Assembly: GCA_020747015.1 (NCBI GenBank)
Contig: JAGTJM010000104.1
Location: 1 to 64,000, forward strand
Reading direction: 5' to 3'
DNA: 64,000 bases
Origin: Pyrenochaeta sp. MPI-SDFR-AT-0127
Taxonomy: Eukaryota; Ascomycota; Dothideomycetes; Pleosporales; Cucurbitariaceae
Below are positions 21,810 through 32,736 of this stretch, in pieces. Position 1 is the stretch's first letter. Every line of letters begins with the position of its first letter. Below the pieces are notes generated by a model. The model worked only from the letters and a program-made list of their open reading frames with translations. It was not told the origin of the DNA and ran no database searches. Position numbers and translations under genes: made by a program.

Positions 21810-24785
21810 TTAGTATATCCTCCAGGCATATGAAAAATGCTGTGGCTCTCTTGTGATGCGATGAGCCTTTATAATGACCTTCGCCACGCTGTGCGGAATT
21901 CCGTCCCAGACGATCTGCTCCACGTTATTCAATCTATCAAAGCCAGATTTGCTACCCAGATTTCCGTGAAATTCAGTATTTCCAGCCTTCACGATGAGGT
22001 CGAGGTCATTCTGCAACATTGAGCCAGGCGGATCGGACCACACCAGGGTGATCTTCAGCGAATAAGAAGTCGCCCCCATAGGGGATTGGTATGATCGAGG
22101 CTTTTCCGGAATTGGAATATCAAATCCAAATTCGTCTTCGTCATCAAGGGATTTCGTGCTCTGAAAGCAACCGTGGAATTTGCTCCCCTTATCGAAGACA
22201 GTCGTTCTCATGTCCACTCTGCCGAAACCTGATGCATTGTTTGGTGATACCCCCGTCTCGCTTGGAAAGTATTGGCCCACAACTTCTGCAGCGCCGTTGA
22301 TTAGCACCGCCTTCACAAGCGCAGCACTTGGGTTCTCAATGCCTTGGCTTTTGATGAGAAACTCGCGAACGATGGCGCAGCAGCCGGCGACGAGGGGTGT
22401 TGCCATGCTTGTACCCCCTAGGTAAAACCATTTGGGGTCACTAGATCTACCCCATCTTTCGCTGACCTGGCTAGATTAACTACTGCATGCTAAATGGAGT
22501 TTAAATATTGCAAAAGAGCCCAATATGCTAAATCGGACCTTTTCAATGCAACATGATATCTAATTGCGATATTGATATTCAATATGCAACCGTTTCGTCT
22601 ACCAACAACGTCAAGCACTTTCTGTAATTGGTCGAAAACATGTATAGAAACAAAGGATCCCAGGATCGGCGAAGCAAATGTGCGTTAAAAAAGATGGAGT
22701 CACTCACTCTTTGCATTTTACTAGACCGTGTTGACAATATGGACGAACCAGGAGCAACAACATCCGGCTTAAACCTCTGCTCTTTTGTGGGTCCACGACT
22801 TGAGAGTGCAGCCATTCCATCCTTATTATCAGCTACGTGGTCGTTAAAGATAGGAGGTTTTGGATAGCTAAATGGCCTAACGGTAAATATCAGTGTCAAT
22901 TCCTGCAGGTGGAAAGAAACAGTACAGAAAGCCCAAACCGTCAAGATAGTAGGGCGACATAACATATGGAGCCATGAGTCCGCTACGGAACACTCACCAA
23001 AGCTCCCCCCACGTAGGCGGTTTTCCTTCCGATCCAAGCTCAATATTTGGCCGTAGGCTCTCGGTTGCGCCAACGGTTATGCAATTCTTCGCAGCAGCAT
23101 ACGACCCAATAACAGCAGAGTCGACTCTTCCATCGTTATCGTCATCGACTCCTAGAGGTTTGTCAGTGCACTAGACTGTGGGTTATTGATACAGAGAAGC
23201 TAACCATAATTGCCAGCGGCAAATAAGATGACCATGTCAGAATGTTTGTGAACAAATTCATCGATATGGGCGGAATTACTGTCATAAGGGAGTTGAGGCG
23301 CTACGCACAATTAGTGATGGAACAGATGATTGTATATAAAGGGAGGAAGAATGTGTCTGTAACTATCTGTTGGATGAGAGAACTCCTCGCGTACACTAAT
23401 TGAATGGAGTCTACGTGGGATATAGTGGAGCGATCATCGGGTTTTCGTCTGGAGAAAGTCTCGGAGAAAATGGTAGTGGGATCACCAAGTTGTCGCCAAA
23501 TTCAACGTGTACAACGAGTCTTGTGAAATGTCTACTTACAATAGGGCGGGATTCTAGCCTCCCAGCTGTTCGTATGAATTCTAGCACCAGCATCATACCC
23601 TTGTTGAAACAGTTCGCTCAGATCTGCAGGAATACCACCAAGCTCATTGTTTGTGGCAAGGAGGCTTTGCACAACAAGCTTGGCTTTGCTGGCTGGAGCC
23701 TCAATAAGTCCCTCGGAGGAGTGCGTGCCGCAGCCGAGGACAGAGCCACAGACGTGAGTGCCTTATGAATATTAGCAGGAGTAAGTGGAGGCGTCAGACC
23801 ACCTGGATAGAGCTTAATATTGACACCGAAGAGCTTGATGACAATTATGTAGCATACTCCAAGGAGAGGCTCCGGGGTTAACCCGCCCATAGAGAGATAG
23901 TGGCGGCGTATCAGGCATCTTGACAACGGAAGAAATAACTAACCATGACCTTCGGGATCGTCCGCCTTTCCTAAATCCGCTATCAGCAGGCATGCCACCA
24001 TCCTCTTTGATATTTTATTAGAACCACTTACCCAATCTTCCAAGGGAGAAAAGCGCCTTCACCCTGCCCTTGAATGCGTCATGACACTTTTCCGGATCTC
24101 CACTGTCGAATCCTGTATCCGCTACACAGACAACCTCACCTTCGCCTTTGTACTTAGTACCATTGACTGTCGTGTCCACGTTCAATATTTCCCGCGCAAT
24201 ATTATTACAAAGCTTCAAAGGGTGGACTTCTTGAATATATTTTACTGCGTCTAAAGCTGCCAGGTCATCAAGATATTGCTCCTGTACTACAAGGCGAAAA
24301 TTCTTCCTGCTTGCGGAGGTTAGGCAGTCTGGATCTGCGTGGGCTGTGTGGGCAACCTGGTCAAGGAGGTTACGTGAGATTTTAATATCGTCTTGAAAGA
24401 CAATATCGACGTCTCTAGTGATGCGCGTCCTCTCGGTCGCGGGTAATCCCATCGCATTTCCGGACGGATCGGCCGCCGCTTTAAGGCTTGGTTGAACAAC
24501 AAATTCATGCAGGTAAATGTTCGCATACTTGATGTACGGGAGGTCGCGTAGAGTTTCCAGATCTTGCGGTTTATACCCGCAAAGATAAGTGTCCTCACTA
24601 ACGTACTCGTGAATCTTGACACCCTTCTTTTCGAGTTCGAGCTTCTGTCCTCTTCTCAGGGGTTCGCCCGTGGTCTGAAGGAGGATATAATTAGTGAATT
24701 TGGCGTTTTCCTTATTACGGCCAAGTGCGAGTACGATTGCCGCACTAGGATCGAAAGAATTGCCGTTGATAGTGATGAGTGACAT
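21810..24785 (-). CDS. Intracellular subtilisin-like peptidase (S8), 692 aa
   Basis: Seven exons: 24785-24032, 23970-23944, 23761-23540, 23300-23205, 23151-22998, 22876-22708, 22466-21810. The total is 2079 bp and stays in frame. An alternative acceptor 9 bp upstream of exon 2 would add three residues. The catalytic triad is complete: Asp in VADTGFD (about D223), His in GHGTHVCG split by intron 2 (about H260), Ser in GGTSMATP (about S494). AAGNYG supplies the oxyanion Asn. SSRGPT and KPDVVAPG follow the family order, and a C-terminal beta-sandwich-like domain follows the Ser, as in KP-43-type subtilases. There is no signal peptide or prodomain of the secreted type, so the enzyme probably acts inside the cell. 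Introns 2 and 6 are long (182 and 241 bp). The gene's 3' end abuts a RIP tract yet is intact. Confidence 0.88.
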
Positions 24786-26180
24786 GGTGAAGGTTAAGGT
24801 GATGGGCCTGAAATACTGCCGTCAATGTGTAAGGGTTGAAGGGCGATACTAGTTGCAGCGCATTAGAGACTGGCTTAGTGAAGCCAGAACCCATAGCTGG
24901 TTGCTGTTAGGCTTTCTATAATACGGGTAGAAACGGTGGTCCGTTAACGCTACGAGAGGCTTGCTGTGGAGCCGTATCCCCACACCCAGACAATTTAAGC
25001 TACCGAAAATAGAATATAGTTGACAAAAGCTGTGCCAATAAACTTTATTCTGTCGGTAATACCTTAGTAGCAGGCAGTGTTAGTTAAGTATATGGTAAGG
25101 TATTATTGAAGAAGCAAAGTGCAAAGCTATTGCAGAACTGTTGGCGCAGTCCCGCCGTGAAGCTGGCCAACAGCACTTAGCTAATTAGAGGATATAGCGT
25201 TATCCTTGCGCATGACCCAGGTGTGACTATGTAATCCTACAGCTTCAGTCGACAGGCTTAGTAGCTAGTTCCGTACTCATCTGCCTACGCTTATGCATAA
25301 TGCTGAACATCCTATGGAATGGTAAATAGAAAGATATTCGCCAAGAACGTGAGATGTGACACCATGAAAGCCCCCAAAAACTCAAAAAACGCCTTTTACT
25401 AAAGGATGCTTTGTCCAACGATCCCAACATGTGATTCATGCACGTATTAAGTCCCAACAAACTCAAAAAAAATAGCCTTTTACTAAAGGGTGCTTTGTCT
25501 AACGATCTGAACATGTGATTCACGCACATATTGAATTACCTAGGGTTAACTCAAGTGAACACCATATTCCTGTCGGAGTGACTGGGCTGGCCCGTTGTTG
25601 CATGGGTGTCCTGCGTACAGTCCACAGGTAGCTCCTTCGACAAATTAGATCTATCTCCTGTTAGCTGATTGGATTATTACTAAGATACGAAATATTCATT
25701 AGGACTGAGGGCTCCGTGGAGTCGTGCATCTGTTGAAGCTGAATATGCAGCTGTTTCATGCGGAGGTGGCGCCATTAACGCTGTAAGCTGCTGAATACTC
25801 CAAACTGCGGCCTAACTAAGCAGTGGCATGACGTCGAATCCAGCGGTTTAAGCTAAAGTTACCGGTAAGGGTCAGCCGTGCTGTCCTGTAAGCCAGATGT
25901 AGCCAGTTGTTTTCTTCGGCGGGGTTATCATAGAGTTTGCTACCAACCAATATCGTAGTAAGTTTCTCATGGCTTTCGCTGAACTGTGAGACAGGTGATC
26001 TTCCCAGAACTATGATATCCGAATATGCCGAGAAAGCATTATATATAGAGCAGGTAAGCCTTTACAACTCATACCTAACTTCTATTAACCCAAACATATT
26101 CTCTCTAGTAAAAATTTGCTTCAGCCCGGTGGCTAAATCATATCTGCATCACCTTCGAGGTTACATTCTCGACGTCTAAG
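24786..26180. other. Intergenic, includes an 84-bp tandem duplication
   Basis: No supported gene. The left end is the subtilase promoter. A diverged tandem duplication lies at 25367-25533 (listed separately). A plus-strand frame at 25937-26179 has no domain. Confidence 0.45.
25367..25533. repeat. Two-copy tandem repeat, about 84 bp unit
   Basis: The words CCTTTTACTAAAGG, TGCTTTGTC, AACGATC and AACATGTGATTCA recur in order about 83 bp apart with a few substitutions, making two adjacent copies. No function is suggested. Confidence 0.7.
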
Positions 26181-26736
26181 ATGGAATCGCCAGCAGATAT
26201 TGCCTCGTACGATGCTCCACACCTACGCACAGGTTGCTCTTCTTACATCTTTTGCAACAGAAGCGTGTATGCTAAAAGCTTTCAGGCGCAATCTTGAGTA
26301 TTACGGAGAAAGATGGCGAATATTCAGTTACCCAGGTACCACTTGAGACAGCTCTGCCGAAACCGGTCCCAGCGAGCCGTCACGAAATTAACTTCAACTT
26401 TGGGCCTGCCAGGGTTAGTTAACTCCGTCGATATCTTTAATCTCTACTTTTTATTAACCGCAACAATGATATTACATATACTTACTTAATTAGCTTACTG
26501 GATATGTCGTGACAGAGACTTGGGAGATCGGCGTTGAGATTTACGTCTTCGGGATTCGGATTGGGAACTTTTATGGAAACGTGAAGCAGGGACTTGTTAT
26601 TAACGTGGATATCTTTCTGGCAAAGGGAAAGATTAAATTCTATTTGAAGAATAACAAGGAAGTCTGGGTAGAGATTGGCCTGAACGTCAGGTTCGACGGA
26701 TCTTATAATACTAATGTCAGGCTCTTCACAGTCTGA
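26181..26736 (+). CDS. Conserved small fungal protein of unknown function, 140 aa
   Basis: Exons 26181-26232, 26286-26413 and 26494-26736; introns 53 bp (donor GTTGCT, weak) and 80 bp (GTTAGT...TTAG). Spliced sequence reads ITEKDGEYSVTQVPLETALP, then INFNFGPAR joined to LTGYVVTETWEIGVEIYV. The C-terminal half alternates hydrophobic and polar residues (IKFYLKNNKEVWVEIGL), suggesting a beta-sandwich. I recall this pattern (LPKPVPAS, NFGPAR, GNFYGN, FYLKN) as a recurrent small fungal family, but know no function for it. There is no signal peptide. Exon 1 is the least certain part because of its donor. Confidence 0.7.
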
Positions 26737-26946
26737 CGGGGACCTATGTACCTACCGTGTGCGGATATTCTAGTAGTCATTGGATAGTCAATCTCTTTTG
26801 CAATTCTTTTTCACTTTGACCTCCCATTCCACGGTTCTAAAATAAAGCAAGTTCCAATCTACTGCTAATATAGCGACGGCGATTAACGATAATATTGGCT
26901 CTTCCGTCACAGCTAGCGAACCACATAGAAGGGGATCTGACCATAT

Positions 26947-27210
26947 TTATCTTATGGCATTAGCAAAGGTGTTGTCGCTAGTAAGCAAACGAACGGTATT
27001 TTCGCAGCCAGCTCGAGTGGCGTCGTAGAGAGGGGTCCGACTATCTTTGTTTACCAGTTTACGTCCGCAACAGCATCCAACAGGTGTTCGATAGCTTTGG
27101 TATTTCTCCATAGAGCAGCATTGTGCAAGATGTTGCCGGGCGGTGGGTCTCTGAGCGGTGGGAACTTCAATTCGGCAATCGAGCCAATGCCTTTTTCCGA
27201 CTCTTTCCAT
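26947..27210 (-). pseudogene. Ankyrin-repeat relic
   Basis: Minus strand. One frame gives NILHNAALWRNTKAIEHLLDAVADV, given here as NILHNAALWRNTKAIEHLL; the adjacent frame gives SRTPLYDATRAGCENTVRLL. Together they match two ankyrin repeats split by a frameshift or lost intron. No full-length protein can be built and both sides are noncoding. Confidence 0.6.
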
Positions 27211-27700
27211 ATATGAGCGACATATAAATATTAAAAATACCTAGTAGACAGTATGCGAAGTCCTCTCCCTATATCGTTTTGCGTCTTTCTGCCTATGACA
27301 ATCGCTCGCGGATGCTAAACTGACACAAAGAAGTTCATTAAAGAGTATAAGTACTAGCTCCTGTAATAGTGTGGGTTTTATGCACTATTGAGTCTTTATC
27401 ACTAAGTGCCTCACCCTTTTCCAAGGAGAATTCAACAGAGGTTGGAGCAGCAAGCTCTTAGAGTGTCCAGCCTCGAGTAAACCATCTGCTGCGCTGAAAG
27501 CTCGGTTCCCAGTTGTGCTGTAAGGACGGGTCGCTTTCGATGGTGCTACCAACAGAAACATTTATACACGTAATATTTAGCCACATTATAACATGTTCCA
27601 CAAGCGAGTTGCGCACCTATTCAAGCGCACAACTCAACAACGATACGAGTTATTATATAGATGTTTATAGTTGTAATTAAGCAGTATCTGGAGGATCCTT
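27211..27700. other. Intergenic and left edge of the pogo-like relic
   Basis: No supported gene. CAAGCGAGTTGCGCAC at 27602-27617 resembles the TIR motif of the element at 11471-11897, and may mark the terminal repeat of the transposase relic that follows. Confidence 0.45.
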
Positions 27701-29080
27701 TTACCCCGTACGTGAGTTATGGCCAGTCTCTCTGCACCTACTACAGCGCGCCAACGCCTGGCGGCTGAGTCCTGATTGATCACCTCGTTGGCGCTGTTCA
27801 TGCTGGACCTGCTGATCAGCTCCTTGTTGAGCCAGTATATCTTCGCCAGCTGCCTTTGTTAGCACTCCTCGCTTCTGGATACGCTTCTTTTTACGTTGCC
27901 TCCGCTTGTTGGCTGCCTCGTTGGCCTGCTCAAGGCTGGTAATCCGCTCACGCATCAACTCAGCCGAGAGGGTCATCACCTCAGCTCCCTTCTTGAGCTG
28001 ATTGATCGCCTCAATGATAGAAGCTGGTGATAAGCTCTTGCGCTGGCGTACGCGCTCACGTATCATCGTTGATTGAGCCTCAAGCTCACGTACGTTGCTT
28101 GGTGTTCGAGCCTCCCAAGACAGCTCTAGTAGAGCAGTAGGTGGAGTAGGCGTACGAGCCTGTATATCTAGCTTTGATAGAACAGCATCTAGCTGGAGAG
28201 GCAGAAGGCCTGCGCCACGGAACGCTGAGTAGTAATTGGCTACTGTGAAGGCCTGATCAAAGGCTGCCTTAACGGCTGGCAAGAATTCAAGCTTAGTAAT
28301 ATGGTTGATATAGTGGCGGATTAGATCCTTAATCTCACGGCTGTACGCTCGCTTTAACGGTGAGAAGAAGCTAACGTCAAGTAGCTGTAGTAGGTGAAAT
28401 GCGTGAGGAGGCATACATAGCGTATAGATATTAGTCGCTCTACAGGCTCCTGAAACTCAATCGAGCAATGGCTCTCATGGCCATCAAGGATAAGTAGCCG
28501 CCGTGCGCCAACTACTTGAGCGTCTGTATACTTGATAAAGTGCTCTAGCCACTCATCCCCTAGCTTGTTCGTTGTCCAGTCATTGTCGCTAAGGCTGATA
28601 GCCCAGTCACGTCGGATATTATCTCCCTCGTACTAGGCAGAGAGATAATACTAGCCAGCGAAGGTAATAAAGGGTAGGATAGCCCACCCACCAGCGTTGA
28701 TCGCCTAGATCACCGTTAACCACTCACGATTGCCAGGCTGAACAGCCTTCGGCTGGCCTCTCCTCTCATCTGATATTACAACCAGCTAAGAAGTTATCTT
28801 GCCCATTATAAAGCTAACCTTATCAACGTTGTATACGTCCTTATTACAGATGCCGTACTGGGCCTTTATGCGCTCTATAAACTCAAACTATTACTTAATT
28901 ACTCACGGATCCTTAGATAGCGCTTTCTACCCATTATATAACCAATCAAATCGTGTTCGGAGAGTCTCTATACGCTTAGTGAAATTGGATGGCTAGTTCT
29001 GGCCAATATAGCCAGCCCCACGGGTAGCCAGCAGCTTATCAGCCATTGCACGTACAGCTGCGTATGAGGGCGCAAATCTA
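27701..29080 (-). pseudogene. Pogo/Fot1-like transposase relic, RIP-mutated
   Basis: The 3' part is an open frame (28414-27701) beginning MPPHAFHLLQLLDVSFFSPL, the third acidic residue of a pogo-type DDE domain. It continues through a C-terminal region with a coiled coil, a basic RRQRKKK stretch and a partial zinc knuckle (CSRCRETGH). Upstream on the same strand the rest is legible: LLILDGHESHCS (second Asp), AINAGGWAILPF, YNVDKVSFIMG (first Asp), and near 29000 VRAMADKLLATRGAGYIG from the CENP-B-type DNA-binding part. At least six TAG/TAA codons sit at former Gln or Trp positions, as RIP gives. A one-base deletion breaks the frame between IEFQE and ATNIYTLCMPPH, near 28435-28450. Confidence 0.85.
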
Positions 29081-29662
29081 CGTTAATCTAACTCGAGTAT
29101 AGCAAGGTATATAAATAATATGTAGTAATATACTAATACGTAATTATAGAGTTACTAAATATTTACCTAGTAGGGTCTATAGCTAACTAAAATAGGTATA
29201 GCGGCTACGGCTTTAAGCTTAGATTATATTCGTAGAGCTTTATATAGGCGTAGAAATGGTAGAGGTAAAAAGAACTTTATATATAACTATTAGTATATAT
29301 AGTATTTATTAGGCGAAGCCGCGTAGAGACCTAGTACTTCTATATATAGTAGTTAGCTATCTATAGTAGTAGTATTGCACCGGTGAGGAGCTTCACCTGC
29401 GCGTTGCCACACGAGCAAACTACTTGGGCAAACCCCACTTTTCCGTGTCATCGAGAGGTGGAATCTGCACGACACCACTTGGGGAGATCCACGCTGAAGA
29501 GAAGTATGCAGCCGAATATGCGATTGTGGTGCTGACCTGGATGTACTGTACTATCAGCACAGTGTAATTCGTAGGCTATAAAAGTCGGTATTGTTCTGTG
29601 CGTTATATGTGCACCTTTACCGTTACGTACAAGCACCTTCCCTTCCACGTACATCATGTCGC
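29081..29662. other. AT-rich tail of the transposon relic, then intergenic
   Basis: 29085-29360 is AT-rich with RIP character and no frame. Composition normalises near 29370; from there to 29662 is the upstream flank of the desaturase pseudogene. Confidence 0.45.
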
Positions 29663-30546
29663 AGCATGGGGAATCTCTCACGCAACATGATAGAACGCTG
29701 GATCAATCAAGGCAATCCCATTGTGATTTATGAGAGGTGCGCGCTGCAGCTCGGAGTCTGGGTCGACCAACACCCTGGGGGGCGCCTGACCATCCTGCAC
29801 ATGGTAGGTAGAGACGCGACTGATGAGATCAACATGTAAGTGGCTGTGCTGCAGCGCTGCTGTGCTTTTCGAAAGGTACGTCGTTCGAAGCCGGGATACC
29901 AAGAGACTGTCCAGCGCGTGGGAATATCGCAATCTGGTTCCATATTCTTGGTACAGATACCACTCCAGCACCGCGCTGCTCATGCTTGAGCGCTACATCA
30001 TCGGCCGAGTAGCTGAGCCGTGGGTGAATACCAAGTCTCCCGTCCGTGTCTCAGATCCTTACGACAAACGCATTGCCAGCGGACGTGACAGCACAAGGAC
30101 AGCACCTGACCGTGCGTATCTGCAGCATCGATCTGGCAGTGAATTGGCTACAACGCATCGGCGAGTTTGTCACCTAGAGTCGGCCGCAGAGGCAGAGGAG
30201 CAAGAGGACCAGGCGTCTCTACAAAGCAGCCCACCTCTTGATGCACGGACGCAGCAAGCGACAGCACGAGACTACCGAGACTGCTACTCGGAGCACGCTG
30301 TCGAGTTTGTCAGCTGCGGTCTCTTGTTTGGTGCCTTCCTCTATCTGCTGCGCCGCGTGTGGTACGTGACATAGAGCGCCTTCCTCGGCGTGTTCTGAGG
30401 AAGCATGCGCCGCAATTTGCATTCTATCGGATCTGAGCTGTCCTTATGACCTCGATGCAGCACTAGGTCATGTTCGTAGCCCATGACGCTGGCCATCGAA
30501 GCGTCACCCGCGACTTCGCGATCAACACTCTCATCGGCGCGGTACG
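29663..30546 (+). pseudogene. Truncated sphingolipid delta-8 desaturase
   Basis: Exon 29663-29835, then a 121-bp intron, then 29957 onward. The first exon encodes a cytochrome b5-like domain: HPGGRLTILHMVGRDATDEIN. The second gives YHSSTALLMLERYIIGRVA and AEPWVN, the linker typical of fungal delta-8 desaturases, then PLDARTQQATARDYR and a membrane segment (LLFGAFLYLLRRVWYV). At WYVT the frame meets TAG (30372-30374), then TGA where the family has Trp, then H*VMFVAHDAGHRSVTRDF with TAG for Gln. HDAGH is the first histidine box. After the word GGCGCG near 30541 all similarity ends; the remaining histidine boxes are gone. An upstream ATG (29657, MSQHGES) is in another frame, so a one-base shift may also have hit the start. 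C-to-T type stops suggest RIP. Confidence 0.85.
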
Positions 30547-31633
30547 TTAAAACCCTAAAGACAGGCGTCTGCTTCAGCAAGATCTTTACATGCCTCTTCT
30601 ATAAAGCACCCTTGCCCGTGATTAGCAGCCTTTCGCGCTAGTGCGTTATTCTTTCAAAAAAGTTACTAGAGCGATAGTAATTTAGCAATAGAATCGCACT
30701 TGCATAAAGAATTAGAAGGAATCTATGCGTAGACTAGGCTCTATTAAAATGCCAGACAAAACAATTTATCTACACTTAGGGTTTCACTGATGTATTACCG
30801 TAACGTCATCGTTGAAGTAAAGGACTTAGTTTTAGTTTCGAGATCAGGTAGAGAATATCAACAGACTGGATCACGTGAGGAATCTCATCTTGTCTTAGGA
30901 AACGACGATGCCAGAGTGAGCGGCGAAGAACAGAATTGATAATGTCCCCATTCGGCTCTTCGTGATCACTAAAGGTTCCCATTAATGACAACAAGCTTAG
31001 CTGGAGTGACGGGGTGGTCTGTGGATTTCAAGACTAGGCCTACTTGGGTAGTTCTGGAGGATAAAGGTGGTTTTCTCCATCCAAGCTTTGAGCGCAGGGG
31101 TCCATTGCAGAAATTAGTCTTTATCCCTCGTGGCATACGACTGCAGGATCACCAGATATTGTCGCCTTTGCTTGATAAGGTCCGTGTGCGCTCTAGTGTG
31201 ACGTGTCTTGGTGAACAACAGCCATATTGCTCTGTATTGTATCGATATGCTCACAAAACTCTTTTGCAATCGAACAGCTGTAGAAATTTCGGGTGCGTTA
31301 TCAAATTTGCGCCTACCGCCTTGCTCTGAAAGGAGTAAAGTAAGTTGGAAACCGCAAGGACCGTCGCTGCAGGAAAGAGATATTGTGTGTGGAAAGAATC
31401 GAAGATAGCGAGGATTCCATGCGCCCACTGATCATTGACAAATTGATACTAATGTCGAGAAGATTCGACACATGTTTTTGCTTAGCTTTGCGCAGTATCA
31501 AGCACCAGCGGTTTTGGATCGATCTTGTTAACCCATGCCTGCCGATGAATACTAAGGACATGCAGTAGAACTGACCGATTGGCGAGGATGTTGCTTTTGA
31601 ATTCTTAGCTCTTTGTGAGTCCGGGTGATGATA
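30547..31633. other. Intergenic, overlapping short frames only
   Basis: Frames on both strands (30985-31329 plus; 31114-31561 minus in two phases) have some coding character but no recognisable domain. The two minus frames share the boundary word SFLQRRS/LLLSEQ region, which could be a frameshifted remnant. No gene can be supported. Confidence 0.35.
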
Positions 31634-32020
31634 TTAATCGAACATGTAATGATGTGTTTTCTGCGACGACGACGACGAGCTGTTGATTTTCACGTCAAAC
31701 TTGGCGATCACCTCATCCAGCCACTTTTCGAGAGCCTGGAGACTTGTTTGTAAACGCGTAAAAATGTATCATCGTGATGATTCTTGCTGTAAAGCTGTTT
31801 TTCATACAGAACGCTTACTTTAGACAATTTCATGCTGTAAATCTGGTACTCTTCAAAGCCATCCGAATCAAGCTAGTATCCTCTAAAAATACTCAGACGG
31901 TCTAGATGAACACCAGCGTCGGCAATGGAGACAGAGATTCCGACTTTAGACGTGCACATTCGACCTAGAACGAAGCCGCCCATAACAACCTCACACGATG
32001 GTCTCTGACTGATCTATCGT
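31634..32020 (-). pseudogene. Unidentified gene remnant
   Basis: Minus strand reads GGFVLGRMCTSKVGISVSIA, an in-frame TAG, DSDGFEEYQIYSMKLSK, then a frame change into ALEKWLDEVIAKFDVKI and a poly-Ser stretch ending HHYMFD before TAA (31634-31636). The coding character is good but needs an internal stop and a frameshift, unless a GTAAGC donor after KLSK is used. I do not recognise the family. Confidence 0.4.
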
Positions 32021-32736
32021 GATATTGGTGGTCTAAAACATGTTATTGCATCCTAAAAATAAGGTTCAGTGTAATCGCGGAGCTGGAGAAGCTATTTACT
32101 ATAGGCACCTGTTCAGTGTTGAATGAATAGACTGCCTGCAATAAACGAAGTGAGTCATGTGTTGAGCTTTCGGGGGTTGCGAGTCACGACATATCGAGCA
32201 TAGATGCTTTCCTGAGCATTTAGTCTTTCGCGAATGAAAATCTATGATGGACACAAGAATCGGGTTTACAGTTACCAGGCGGTTGATATAGACTAGGCTT
32301 TTAATGAACAGTTCAGACCAACGAACGGGAAGCCGAGCTGATCTCACTACATGATAATCAAGCTCAAGACCGACCACAAGAATCGCCTCAGAAAAGTCAC
32401 AGGAGCCTACCAAAAAAACATTGAGGACATTGGGAAGGATGATAGGGACGCCTCAATTGATTTGTATCTAGAAGAACTGGCAACACAGAGTGTAGCAATC
32501 AAGGCAGCTTACCCATTAACCCGAAGACATTCAGGCAGGACCCTAAGAAAATACAGGAGGCAGATATACCAATCAACGAAAGACTAGTAGATCGAACGGC
32601 CAACTTGCTAGGTAGCAGAGGTCACCTATCAGCATGGAATAAAGGGACGTTCAAAGGAGCGAATAAGAACCAAAGGAAGATGAAAAAACCCTAAGACGAC
32701 GGCAATACCAAGAGCGTTTGTAGTCTCTCTATCAAG
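32021..32736. other. Intergenic, no supported gene
   Basis: Short frames at 32099-32413 (minus) and 32351-32587 (plus) have no recognised domain. The right end is the 3' flank of the fused nucleoside-pathway gene. Confidence 0.45.
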
